A DNA stretch of 64,000 bases from UBA830 sp038146925 (GTDB taxonomy: Bacteria > Pseudomonadota > Alphaproteobacteria > MPNO01 > UBA830), in NCBI GenBank assembly GCA_038146925.1, contig JAYQSP010000011.1:62001-126000 (forward strand), written 5' to 3'. Shown piece by piece: positions 57,265-64,000 of this stretch. Every line of letters begins with the position of its first letter. Within the stretch, counting starts at the first letter, position 1. The notes under the pieces were generated by a model that was not told the origin of the DNA, did not search any database, and worked only from the letters and a program-made list of their open reading frames with translations. The translations under genes and the position numbers were made by a program.

Positions 57265-57328
57265 AGCGGCCGGATTCGGCCATACATACGGTGAAACGCA
57301 AACAGTACGGTAATCGGAGGAATTAGAC

Positions 57329-58339
57329 ATGGCAGTTCGGGTTGCAATCAACGGCTTCGGCCGCATCGGGCGGCTGACGCTGCGTGCGGCGCTGGAATCC
57401 GGTCGCAATGACCTGGAATTCGTCGCGATCAACGATCTTGGCTCGACGGAAATGAATGCGCTGCTGCTGCAACGCGACACCACGCACGGTCCCCTGGCCA
57501 ACAAGGTGAAAGCCACGGCCACCGGCATCAACGCCGGCAACGGGGTGATGAAAGTCTTCTCCGAACGCGATCCAGAAAACCTGCCCTGGGACAAGCTCGG
57601 CATCGATGTCGTGCTCGAATGCACGGGCATCTTCACCAAGCGTGAAATGGCCGAAAAACACCTGAAGGCCGGCGCCAAGAAGGTGCTGATTTCCGCCCCC
57701 GGCACGGGCGAGGATCTGACCGTCGTCTACGGCGTCAACGATCACAAGCTGCGCAAGTCGCACACGATCGTCTCCAACGCGTCCTGCACGACCAACTGTC
57801 TGGCACCGGTCGCCGCCGTCATGCACAAGGCGTTCGACATCCAGCAGGGCTACATGACGACGATCCACGCCTATACCGGCGATCAGCGCATCCTCGACAC
57901 GCTGCACGGCGACCCGCGCCGCGCCCGCGCCGCCGGGCAATCCATGATCCCGACCTCCACCGGCGCCGCCAAAGCCGTCGGCCTGGTGCTGCCGGAACTG
58001 AACGGCAAGCTGGACGGTACCTCCATCCGCGTACCGACGCCGAATGTCTCGGTGATCGACTTCACCTTCATTCCGAAGAAAAAGACCTCGGTCGAAGCCG
58101 TGAACGAGGCCGCGGTGAAGGCAGCCAATTCCAAACGGCTGAAGGGTATTCTCAACATCAACGATCAGCCGCTGGTGTCGTCCGACTTCAATCACGATCC
58201 GGCCTCGTCGACCTTCGACGTGACCCAGACCCAGGTGGTCGACGGCAAGCTGGTCCGTGTCGTCAGCTGGTACGACAACGAGTGGGGCTTTTCCAACCGC
58301 ATGCTCGATACGGCGGCGGCAATGGGAAAGCTTAAGTAA
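57329..58339 (+). CDS. gap: Glyceraldehyde-3-phosphate dehydrogenase, type I
   Basis: This 336-residue enzyme shows the NAD fold VAINGFGRIGRLTLRA, the active-site SNASCTTNCLAPV with catalytic Cys, and SWYDNEWGFSNRM at the end. It makes 1,3-bisphosphoglycerate. AATCGGAGGAATTAG gives a strong ribosome site. A hairpin follows before pgk. Confidence 0.97.
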   Translation: MAVRVAINGFGRIGRLTLRAALESGRNDLEFVAINDLGSTEMNALLLQRDTTHGPLANKVKATATGINAGNGVMKVFSERDPENLPWDKLGIDVVLECTGIFTKREMAEKHLKAGAKKVLISAPGTGEDLTVVYGVNDHKLRKSHTIVSNASCTTNCLAPVAAVMHKAFDIQQGYMTTIHAYTGDQRILDTLHGDPRRARAAGQSMIPTSTGAAKAVGLVLPELNGKLDGTSIRVPTPNVSVIDFTFIPKKKTSVEAVNEAAVKAANSKRLKGILNINDQPLVSSDFNHDPASSTFDVTQTQVVDGKLVRVVSWYDNEWGFSNRMLDTAAAMGKLK

Positions 58340-58371
58340 CAGATCGCCTCTCACCAATTGAGGTCGCGTTT

Positions 58372-58429
58372 AAAAATCCCTCATCCCCAGGAAGGCCGGC
58401 CGGGTCATCCGCGGGGGTGAGGGATTTTT
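58372..58429 (+). terminator. Hairpin between gap and pgk (terminator or attenuator)
   Basis: AAAAATCCCTCATCCCC (58,372-58,388) pairs with GGGGGTGAGGGATTTTT (58,413-58,429), giving a long stem that ends in T5 and encloses a smaller GGCCGGCC hairpin. As it lies 32 bases after gap and ends 20 bases before pgk, it may reduce read-through. Confidence 0.65.
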
Positions 58430-58449
58430 CGTAGAAGGACGGAGCAACC

Positions 58450-59637
58450 ATGTTCAAAACGATAGACGATCTAGACGTATCCGGAAAAAAGGTCTTCGTG
58501 CGCGCAGATCTGAACGTGCCGATGCGGGACGGCGCCGTCACCGACGCCACCCGGCTGGAGCGCCTCGCCCCCACATTGACGGAGCTTGCCGACAAGGGCG
58601 CCGTCGTCATCGTGGCCTCTCATTTCGGGCGCCCAAAGGGCGAACGCAACCCGGACATGTCGCTGGCGCCGCTGGCCGGACCGCTGTCGGGCGTGCTGGG
58701 CGGGCGGAACGTGGCCTTTGCCGATGACTGCATCGGCCCGGACGCCAGGAAAGTCGTCGATGCGGCAAAGGGCGGCGAGATCGTGCTGCTCGAAAACCTG
58801 CGCTATCACGCGGGTGAGGAGGCCAACGATCCGGGTTTTGCGAAAGACCTGGCCGCGCTGGCCGATCTCTACGTGAACGATGCGTTTTCGGCGGCGCACC
58901 GCGCGCATGCCTCGACCGCGGCGCTGGCGGGCCTGTTGCCGAATGCGGCGGGGCGTCTGATGCAGGCGGAACTGGAGGCGCTGGATTCCGCTCTCGGCAA
59001 TCCGGAACGCCCGGTTGGCGCCATCGTCGGCGGCGCGAAGATATCCACCAAGCTCGACCTGCTCGGCAATCTGGTCGAAAAGGTCGACATGCTGGCGATC
59101 GGCGGTGCGATGGCGAACACTTTCCTGCACGCGCTCGGCACCGATGTCGGCAAATCCCTGTGCGAGCACGACATGGCGGATACCGCGTTGCAGATTCTCG
59201 GCCGTGCCGACGAGGCCGGCTGCCAGGTCGTCCTGCCCTCGGACGCCGTGGTGTCGGCCGAATTCGCCGAGGGCGCGCCGAGCCAGGTGGTGCCGACCAC
59301 GGCGATCCCCGCCGATATGATGATGCTCGATGTCGGCCCCGGCAGCGCGAATGCGCTGGCCGCCCGCCTAAGCGATCTGAAAACCCTGGTGTGGAACGGC
59401 CCGCTGGGTGCGTTCGAAATCCCGCCTTTCGATGCGGGGACCGTTATGGTGGCCAAGGTCGCCGCCGATCTGACCCGGTCGGGCGCGCTGAAGACCGTCG
59501 CCGGTGGCGGCGATACGGTGGCGGCGCTGGCGGCCGCCGAGGTGCTCGACGATTTTTCCTACGTCTCGACCGCCGGCGGCGCGTTTCTCGAATGGCTGGA
59601 AGGCAAGGAACTGCCCGGCGTCAAGGCGCTGGGGTAG
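58450..59637 (+). CDS. pgk: Phosphoglycerate kinase
   Basis: This 395-residue kinase has [18 protein letters not shown] with the substrate Arg/Asp, [40 protein letters not shown] and the nucleotide-binding [11 protein letters not shown]. It transfers phosphate between 1,3-bisphosphoglycerate and ADP. It completes the tkt-gap-pgk run usual in alphaproteobacteria. Confidence 0.97.
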   Translation: MFKTIDDLDVSGKKVFVRADLNVPMRDGAVTDATRLERLAPTLTELADKGAVVIVASHFGRPKGERNPDMSLAPLAGPLSGVLGGRNVAFADDCIGPDARKVVDAAKGGEIVLLENLRYHAGEEANDPGFAKDLAALADLYVNDAFSAAHRAHASTAALAGLLPNAAGRLMQAELEALDSALGNPERPVGAIVGGAKISTKLDLLGNLVEKVDMLAIGGAMANTFLHALGTDVGKSLCEHDMADTALQILGRADEAGCQVVLPSDAVVSAEFAEGAPSQVVPTTAIPADMMMLDVGPGSANALAARLSDLKTLVWNGPLGAFEIPPFDAGTVMVAKVAADLTRSGALKTVAGGGDTVAALAAAEVLDDFSYVSTAGGAFLEWLEGKELPGVKALG

Positions 59638-59655
59638 ATCAGACGAAAAACGACC

Positions 59656-59681
59656 GTCATCCCCGCCTTCGCGGGGATGAC
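59656..59681. repeat. GC-rich inverted repeat, single copy of the dispersed element
   Basis: GTCATCCCCGCCTTCGCGGG continuing to GATGAC is a nearly perfect 26-base inverted repeat between pgk and the convergent ferritin-like gene. It shares its core with the copies at 7,981, 40,921 and 62,607 and may double as a terminator. Confidence 0.7.
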
Positions 59682-59695
59682 ATCGGTAAATAGCA

Positions 59696-60418
59696 CTAAC
59701 CCCGCGTATTCTCCGCGATAAATGCGTCGATCTCCGCATCCGTCATGGCGCCGGAGAACATTTCGGCGCGCATGGCGACGCGCTGGGCGCTGATGTCGCG
59801 GATGGCGTCTTTCATGCGGGCGAGGTCGTCGTCGGTCTTGATCAGATCGACGCAGATCTTGGCCTGTTCGGCGTAGTGATCCTTCTCGTCGTCGTAGATG
59901 ATTTCCATCGCCTTGGCCGTCATGTCGTTGACCGGGCTGCCGGACAGTTTCGCGCCTTCGCGGAACAGGCGCGCGCCGCCGCCTTCGGTAAAGCCGACGG
60001 CCGCGCGGGTCAGTTCGTCATCGACATAGCCGCGTCGTACGTCGCCCAGTTTCTTCTCTTCCGGCAGCTGCACCGTGTCTTCCGCAGTGATGGGGCGGCC
60101 CATGACGTGTTCGAAGATGTCGGCCAGCATGACGTAGTGATTGAACTCTTCCGTCAGCTGGGTCAGCAGGAAATGGTATTCGTGCCGGTCCATGGTCTTG
60201 TCGACCTCCGGAAACCGGTCCACCAGTTCTTTCAGTTCCCGGTGCAGGCCGTTGAAAAACCCGTCCACCGGATGCAGCTCCTTCCACAGCTGGGCCTTCA
60301 GGTAAAACGCGTGATCCTCGTCGGTCGCGTCCGCGTAGTAGCGCTTGGCGATCTCGCCCTCGCATTCCCAGTAGGGCCACGCCACATCCACAAGCGCCTG
60401 TTCGGTGTCGGTGGTCAT
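59696..60418 (-). CDS. Possible ferritin-like diiron protein
   Basis: This 240-residue, almost wholly helical protein has repeated Glu/His motifs as in four-helix diiron proteins: WECEGEIAKRYY, DRHEYHFLLTQLTEEFNHYV (E-x2-H) and YDDEKDHYAEQ (E-x2-H). I do not recognise a named family. I chose ATG 60,418, preceded by GGAGAGA, over the TTG four codons earlier. It is divergent from the SdhA-like gene. A role in oxidation or iron handling is an inference. Confidence 0.5.
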   Translation of the reverse strand: MTTDTEQALVDVAWPYWECEGEIAKRYYADATDEDHAFYLKAQLWKELHPVDGFFNGLHRELKELVDRFPEVDKTMDRHEYHFLLTQLTEEFNHYVMLADIFEHVMGRPITAEDTVQLPEEKKLGDVRRGYVDDELTRAAVGFTEGGGARLFREGAKLSGSPVNDMTAKAMEIIYDDEKDHYAEQAKICVDLIKTDDDLARMKDAIRDISAQRVAMRAEMFSGAMTDAEIDAFIAENTRG

Positions 60419-60535
60419 TGTTCTCTCCAAGCCTGTTCGAATCCGACTGCGTTTTTAGCAACCCCCTATTCGCAGCGCCAGATTGCGAAAGCATGGCGGA
60501 TTGGCGAAAATGCATGGAACAGGAGTTCGAATAAA

Positions 60536-62230
60536 ATGATTCATCTTGAAACCGACGTTCTCGTCGTCGGATCCGGCGGCGCGGGCATGTATGCCGCCAT
60601 CGGCGCGGCGCGGAATGGGGCCGACGTTATTCTGGCTGACAAATCCATGATCAGCCGGGGCGGCGCCACCATCATGGCGCAGATGACCACCGCCGCCGCG
60701 CTGGGCGAGCAGGAACCGGACAGCTGGGAAAAGCATCTGGAAGACACGCTGGAAGCCGGGCGCGGCCTCTGCAACGAAGAACTGTCGGCGATCCTCTGCG
60801 AAGAAGCCATCGACCGGATCCGCGAAATGGACGACTGGAAGGTCGGCTGGGCGCGCAAGGACGGCAAGATCACCGGCGTCATGGCTCCGGGTCACAGCGT
60901 GCCGCGCTGCGTCTATGTCGATTTCCTGAACACCGGGCCTGCGGTGGCGAAATGCCTGCGTACCCAGGTCGCGCGCGCCGATTCCGTGATGCGGGTCAGC
61001 GGTCTGGCTATCAACGACGTGGTGGTCGATGACGGCGTCGTCGTCGGTGCCGTGGGCTGGAATCTGGAAGACGAAACGCCGGTCACCATCGCCGCCAACG
61101 CGGTGATCCTGGCGGCGGGTGGACTGACCCGGCTGTACGCACGCAACAGCGCTTCGGTCAACATGAACGGCGATGCCTACGCCATGGCGCTGCGCGCCGG
61201 CGCCGATCTGATCGACATGGAATTCCCGCAGTTCTTCCCCATCGGACATCTGGCGCCGCGGCTCGTCGGGATGGACCCCATCATGTGGGATCCGTTCCGC
61301 TACAAGCTGGGCGGGCGTCTGTTCAACGCGGAAGGCGAGGAGTTTCTTCATCGCTACGGCGGCGAGGACGCGGAAAAATACACCACCACCCGCGACATCA
61401 TTTCCTACGGCATTACCAAGGAGAACGAGGCCGGCCGCGCCACCGAGAACGGCGGTGTGCATCTCAGCTTCCAGCACATCCCGGAAGACCAGCTGCGCGA
61501 AGCGTTCGGCCCGGTCATCGACAAGCTGGCGAATAACGGCATCGATCTGACCAAACGCACCGTCGAGGTGTCGCCCATCGCCCACTATCACATGGGCGGT
61601 ATCCGGGTGAACGGACAGATGGAAACCGGCATTCCGGGCCTCTACGGTGCGGGCGAGGCGGTCGGCGGCGCCAATGGCGCCAACCGTCTGTCGGGCAATG
61701 CGATCCCGGAAGCCTTCGTGTTCGGCGAACGGGCCGGCAGGTTTGCCGCCGAGTACGCGCGCGGGCGCAACCGTGCCTGGTCGGATGCCGCCGCGGAAGA
61801 ACATCTCGATCTCCTGAACAGCGTGATCGGCCGCCAGACGGACGCCAACGGCGAGATGGCGGCGCTGGGCGAGATGTGGGCCGAGCTGCAGCAGCTGATG
61901 TGGGACAAGGTCGGCGTGCTGCGCACCGGCGACAAGCTGACCGCGGCCCTCAATCGAATCCGCGACATGCGCACACAACTGGACGGCATCGCGCCCGCCG
62001 ACGACACCGAATTCAACCTGACCCTGCAGGACTGGTACGACCTGCGCTCCGCGCTGCTGACGGCCGAATCCGTCACCCTGGCGGCAATCAACCGCACTGA
62101 AAGCCGTGGCGCGCATCAGCGCGAGGATTACGAGGAAACGGATCCGGCGCAGACGCACAATCAGCGCTTGCGGCTGGACGATGCCGGTGCGCTGGTGTCC
62201 GATTATCTGCCGGTAGGAGCCTCGCTATGA
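60536..62230 (+). CDS. FAD-binding fumarate reductase/succinate dehydrogenase flavoprotein-like
   Basis: This 564-residue flavoprotein begins LETDVLVVGSGGAGMYAAIG and carries SRGGATIMAQMT where SdhA has the flavin-linked His of RSHTVAAQGG, so FAD is probably non-covalent. HYHMGGIRVNGQ and GLYGAGEAVGGANGANRLSG match the family active-site region. It overlaps the [2Fe-2S] gene by four bases. There is no SdhC/SdhD, so it is not a standard complex II; the electron partner and substrate are unknown. Confidence 0.85.
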   Translation: MIHLETDVLVVGSGGAGMYAAIGAARNGADVILADKSMISRGGATIMAQMTTAAALGEQEPDSWEKHLEDTLEAGRGLCNEELSAILCEEAIDRIREMDDWKVGWARKDGKITGVMAPGHSVPRCVYVDFLNTGPAVAKCLRTQVARADSVMRVSGLAINDVVVDDGVVVGAVGWNLEDETPVTIAANAVILAAGGLTRLYARNSASVNMNGDAYAMALRAGADLIDMEFPQFFPIGHLAPRLVGMDPIMWDPFRYKLGGRLFNAEGEEFLHRYGGEDAEKYTTTRDIISYGITKENEAGRATENGGVHLSFQHIPEDQLREAFGPVIDKLANNGIDLTKRTVEVSPIAHYHMGGIRVNGQMETGIPGLYGAGEAVGGANGANRLSGNAIPEAFVFGERAGRFAAEYARGRNRAWSDAAAEEHLDLLNSVIGRQTDANGEMAALGEMWAELQQLMWDKVGVLRTGDKLTAALNRIRDMRTQLDGIAPADDTEFNLTLQDWYDLRSALLTAESVTLAAINRTESRGAHQREDYEETDPAQTHNQRLRLDDAGALVSDYLPVGASL

Positions 62231-62595
62231 CCGATCTTCCCAAAACGGTGCCGATTACGATCCAGCGCGGCGCGCCGGGCGAGGAAAGTCGGGCCGAAAC
62301 CCACGATGTCCCGTACCGCGAAGGCATGTCGGTGCTGGATGCGGTGGTATGGATCCGGACCCATGTCGATTCCTCGGTGGCGTTCCGCTACAGCTGCGTC
62401 AATGCGAATGCCTGCAAGGAATGCATGGTGGCGGTCAACGGCAAGACCGAATACGCCTGCACTGCGCGTCTGTCGACTGAGGGAACGACTGTCGGCCCGC
62501 TGACCAACAAGACGCTGATCCGAGATCTGGTCACGGATATCGTGCCGCCGAAGGAAAACCTGCGGACCATTCTGGCCGAGCGCGGCGAGGGGTAG
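62227..62595 (+). CDS. [2Fe-2S] protein, N-terminal half of an SdhB/FrdB-like subunit
   Basis: This 122-residue protein matches only the plant-type ferredoxin half of SdhB. REGMSVLDAVVWIRTHVDSS precedes YSCVNANACKECMVAVNG and KTEYACTARL, which supply Cys ligands in a C-x5-C-x2-C-x(10-11)-C spacing. The 4Fe-4S/3Fe-4S half (about 110 residues) is absent and no second gene follows. It is translationally coupled with the flavoprotein. Confidence 0.85.
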   Translation: MTDLPKTVPITIQRGAPGEESRAETHDVPYREGMSVLDAVVWIRTHVDSSVAFRYSCVNANACKECMVAVNGKTEYACTARLSTEGTTVGPLTNKTLIRDLVTDIVPPKENLRTILAERGEG

Positions 62596-62606
62596 GTCGC
62601 GACGCC

Positions 62607-62669
62607 GTCTTCCCGCCTTCGCGGGAATGCCGGCCCATTTGCAAATGTAATCTCCGCGCAGGCGGGGAT
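62607..62669. repeat. Paired GC-rich inverted repeat
   Basis: GTCTTCCCGCCTTCGCGGGA and, about 40 bases on, ATCTCCGCGCAGGCGGGGAT repeat the pattern seen at 7,981, with a changed order of the two hairpins. It separates the converging [2Fe-2S] and Rieske genes. Confidence 0.65.
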
Positions 62670-62679
62670 TTCCGGCAGT

Positions 62680-63702
62680 CTAGGCCTCAGCGGCCAACAA
62701 CCTGTCCACCACCCGCCGCGCCTGGAGTACGCCGGCATCTGCATTGATATCGATCCCCTGCCAGTCCGGGCCGGCGCCGTCCATGCTGCGCTGCTGGGCG
62801 GCCAGGATGTCGACGTCCTCGCCGAACGCGGTGCCGGCGGCATTGGCCAGAAACTTGGTCAGCTCTGCGTCATCGAGGCGGTAATTGCGCGCGTGATGCC
62901 AGAAATAGTGGCAGGATTTTCCGGTTTCGGGCGTGATGGTGTGGTTCGAATAGACGGTGATGCCCTCGTCGCGGTTGCCGTCTCGCGCGCCGGTGCCGGC
63001 ATTCGCGCAGCCCGCGTCGATGACCACATGCGTCGGTGCTGTCCATGTGATCAGCTGCCAGCGGTCGACATTGGCGGGAAAGTCGCCGGCGCCTGCGAAC
63101 ATCGCCGGCGGCGGCTTGTCCATGATCCAGCGGTCGATATGCACCCGGTCGCCGTCGCGCCTTGTGTCCAGCGGCGCGTCGGTCACCCCGTCGGCGCCGA
63201 GCGTCGTCGCATGGACGAACTGCACGTGCGACAGGTCCAGCAGGTTGTCGACTAGCAGCTGATGATTCCCCTCGACGTAAAAATAGCCGGTGTTGGAAAT
63301 CCAGTCCGGGTCGTCGTTCCAATGATAATCGGGGATCAGCGCTGGGTCGGCCCTGTTCGCGTCGCCGGTCCAGATCCAGATATAACGATAGCGTTCGACT
63401 ACGGGATACGCGCGAATATCGGCGCCCGGCGGTACCCGCGATTGTCCAGGCACCGCGACGCAGGCGCCTGACGCGTCGAATTCCAGCCCGTGATAGCCGC
63501 ACTGCACCCGGTTGCCGACCCGCTTGCCCAGCGACAGCGGCAGATGCCGGTGACAGCAGCGGTCTTCCAGCGCCGCCGGCGTGCCGTCCTCGGCGCGAAA
63601 CAGCACCACCGGATCGCCGCAGATCGTGCGGCCGAGCACACCGTCGGCAACCTCGTGGCTTTCTGCGGCGACATACCAGGCGTTTTTGACGAAGGCGGTC
63701 AT
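62680..63702 (-). CDS. Rieske mono-oxygenase, VanA-like
   Basis: This 340-residue protein has Rieske ligands Cys49, His51, Cys68 and His71 (CCHRH, CGYHG) and a mononuclear iron site in DNLLDLSHVQFVHATTLG. The N-terminus MTAFVKNAWYVAAESHEVAD and length match vanillate demethylase-type oxygenases, which O-demethylate aromatic ethers or attack related rings. The ferredoxin reductase partner is not adjacent. Its start overlaps the molybdenum hydroxylase stop by four bases (ATGA), so the two are coupled. Confidence 0.87.
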   Translation of the reverse strand: MTAFVKNAWYVAAESHEVADGVLGRTICGDPVVLFRAEDGTPAALEDRCCHRHLPLSLGKRVGNRVQCGYHGLEFDASGACVAVPGQSRVPPGADIRAYPVVERYRYIWIWTGDANRADPALIPDYHWNDDPDWISNTGYFYVEGNHQLLVDNLLDLSHVQFVHATTLGADGVTDAPLDTRRDGDRVHIDRWIMDKPPPAMFAGAGDFPANVDRWQLITWTAPTHVVIDAGCANAGTGARDGNRDEGITVYSNHTITPETGKSCHYFWHHARNYRLDDAELTKFLANAAGTAFGEDVDILAAQQRSMDGAGPDWQGIDINADAGVLQARRVVDRLLAAEA

Positions 63703-64000
63703 GCGTCATTCTCCCGTATCATCTCCACGATCCGCTTGGGTTCGATCGGCAGGTCCCGGACCACAACGCCGAACTCCGACAGGGCGTCGTCGACGGCAGA
63801 GGCGATGGCGGAGGTGACAGGGATGGTGCCGCCTTCGCCGGCGCCTTTGACGCCCAGCGGGTTCAGCGGGGTCGGGCTTTCCATATGAACGATGTCGAAG
63901 GAGGGCACTTCCGGCGCGGAAGGCAGCAGGTACTCGCCGAAATTGGTGGTCTGCGGCTGACCCTGGTCGTCGTAGATCATGCGTTCGAACAGCGCGCTGC
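63699..64000 (-). CDS. Molybdopterin-binding large subunit (CoxL/XdhB type), C-terminal part
   Basis: The gene runs in from beyond the window end; 100 codons are present. FGEYLLPSAPEVPSFDIVHM, SPTPLNPLGVKGAGEGG and IPVTSAIASAVDDAL are the end of xanthine dehydrogenase/CO dehydrogenase large subunits; the Glu in GAGEGG is the catalytic base of the family. It precedes the Rieske gene, suggesting aromatic or N-heterocycle oxidation. Confidence 0.9.
   Translation of the reverse strand, partial: SALFERMIYDDQGQPQTTNFGEYLLPSAPEVPSFDIVHMESPTPLNPLGVKGAGEGGTIPVTSAIASAVDDALSEFGVVVRDLPIEPKRIVEMIRENDA

Noticed and set aside
60536..62595. Standard succinate dehydrogenase operon
   Set aside because: No sdhC/sdhD, a half-length SdhB and no flavin-linking His motif.

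Overview
The window joins two unlike DNAs. Bases 1 to about 7,320 are AT-rich and hold one very large secreted or surface protein on the minus strand: lipoprotein-like N-terminus, a long array of roughly 90-residue cadherin-type repeats, a cupredoxin-like insert, a subtilisin (S8) protease and a C-terminal P/Homo-B domain. It is cut by many frameshifts. From about 7,321 to the end the DNA is GC-rich with continuous reading frames and reads as an alphaproteobacterium, probably Rhodospirillales-like (rlmN-argG, rmuC/def-fmt-truA, dapD-dapE, rpmH-rnpA-yidD-yidC-engB-argB, a DUF2336 protein). The change falls inside rlmN, of which only the last 53 codons remain. An assembly chimera is the simplest explanation; the host inference rests on the GC-rich part only.

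Layout of the GC-rich part. 7.3-12.4 kb: rlmN 3' end, DUF2569 protein, argG, EamA exporter, NnrU, folD, YggT, tRNA-Ala(CGC). 12.4-17.3 kb: K+-channel-like protein, then a glutamine-synthetase-like enzyme with both subunits of a Rieske dioxygenase (an arrangement like aniline dioxygenase loci), then a peroxiredoxin whose peroxidatic cysteine codon is UGA with a SECIS-like hairpin just downstream, and a small zinc ribbon with a long structured leader. 17.7-20.4 kb: GlcG/HbpS protein, PEP-CTERM-like secreted protein, MFS transporter. 20.4-32.6 kb: housekeeping operons. 32.8-37.7 kb: VTT membrane protein with a MerA-like flavoenzyme, a histidine-kinase fragment, an MFS transporter and a scarred region (frameshifted secreted protein joined to the tail of a dioxygenase beta subunit).

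38-48 kb: a co-directional catabolic block (ThDP enzyme, PaaK-like protein without the usual P-loop, lipoate-ligase-like protein, DUF123 protein, enoyl-CoA hydratase, nitronate monooxygenase, 3-hydroxyacyl-CoA dehydrogenase), a TauE/SafE permease and an amidase. 48-53.5 kb: a divergent asparaginase-like protein and a probable zinc-responsive operon (DUF3299, Zur-like box, His-rich DUF2796 protein, ABC ATPase and FtsX-type permease). 53.5-59.7 kb: two SDRs, then tkt-gap-pgk. 59.7-64 kb: a possible diiron protein, an SdhA-like flavoprotein with a half-length [2Fe-2S] partner, a Rieske oxygenase and the tail of a molybdenum hydroxylase. Short GC-rich inverted repeats of one family recur between genes.

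The strongest unusual observation is the probable selenocysteine peroxiredoxin at 16,516-16,968. All functional calls are by eye from sequence; no database search was possible.
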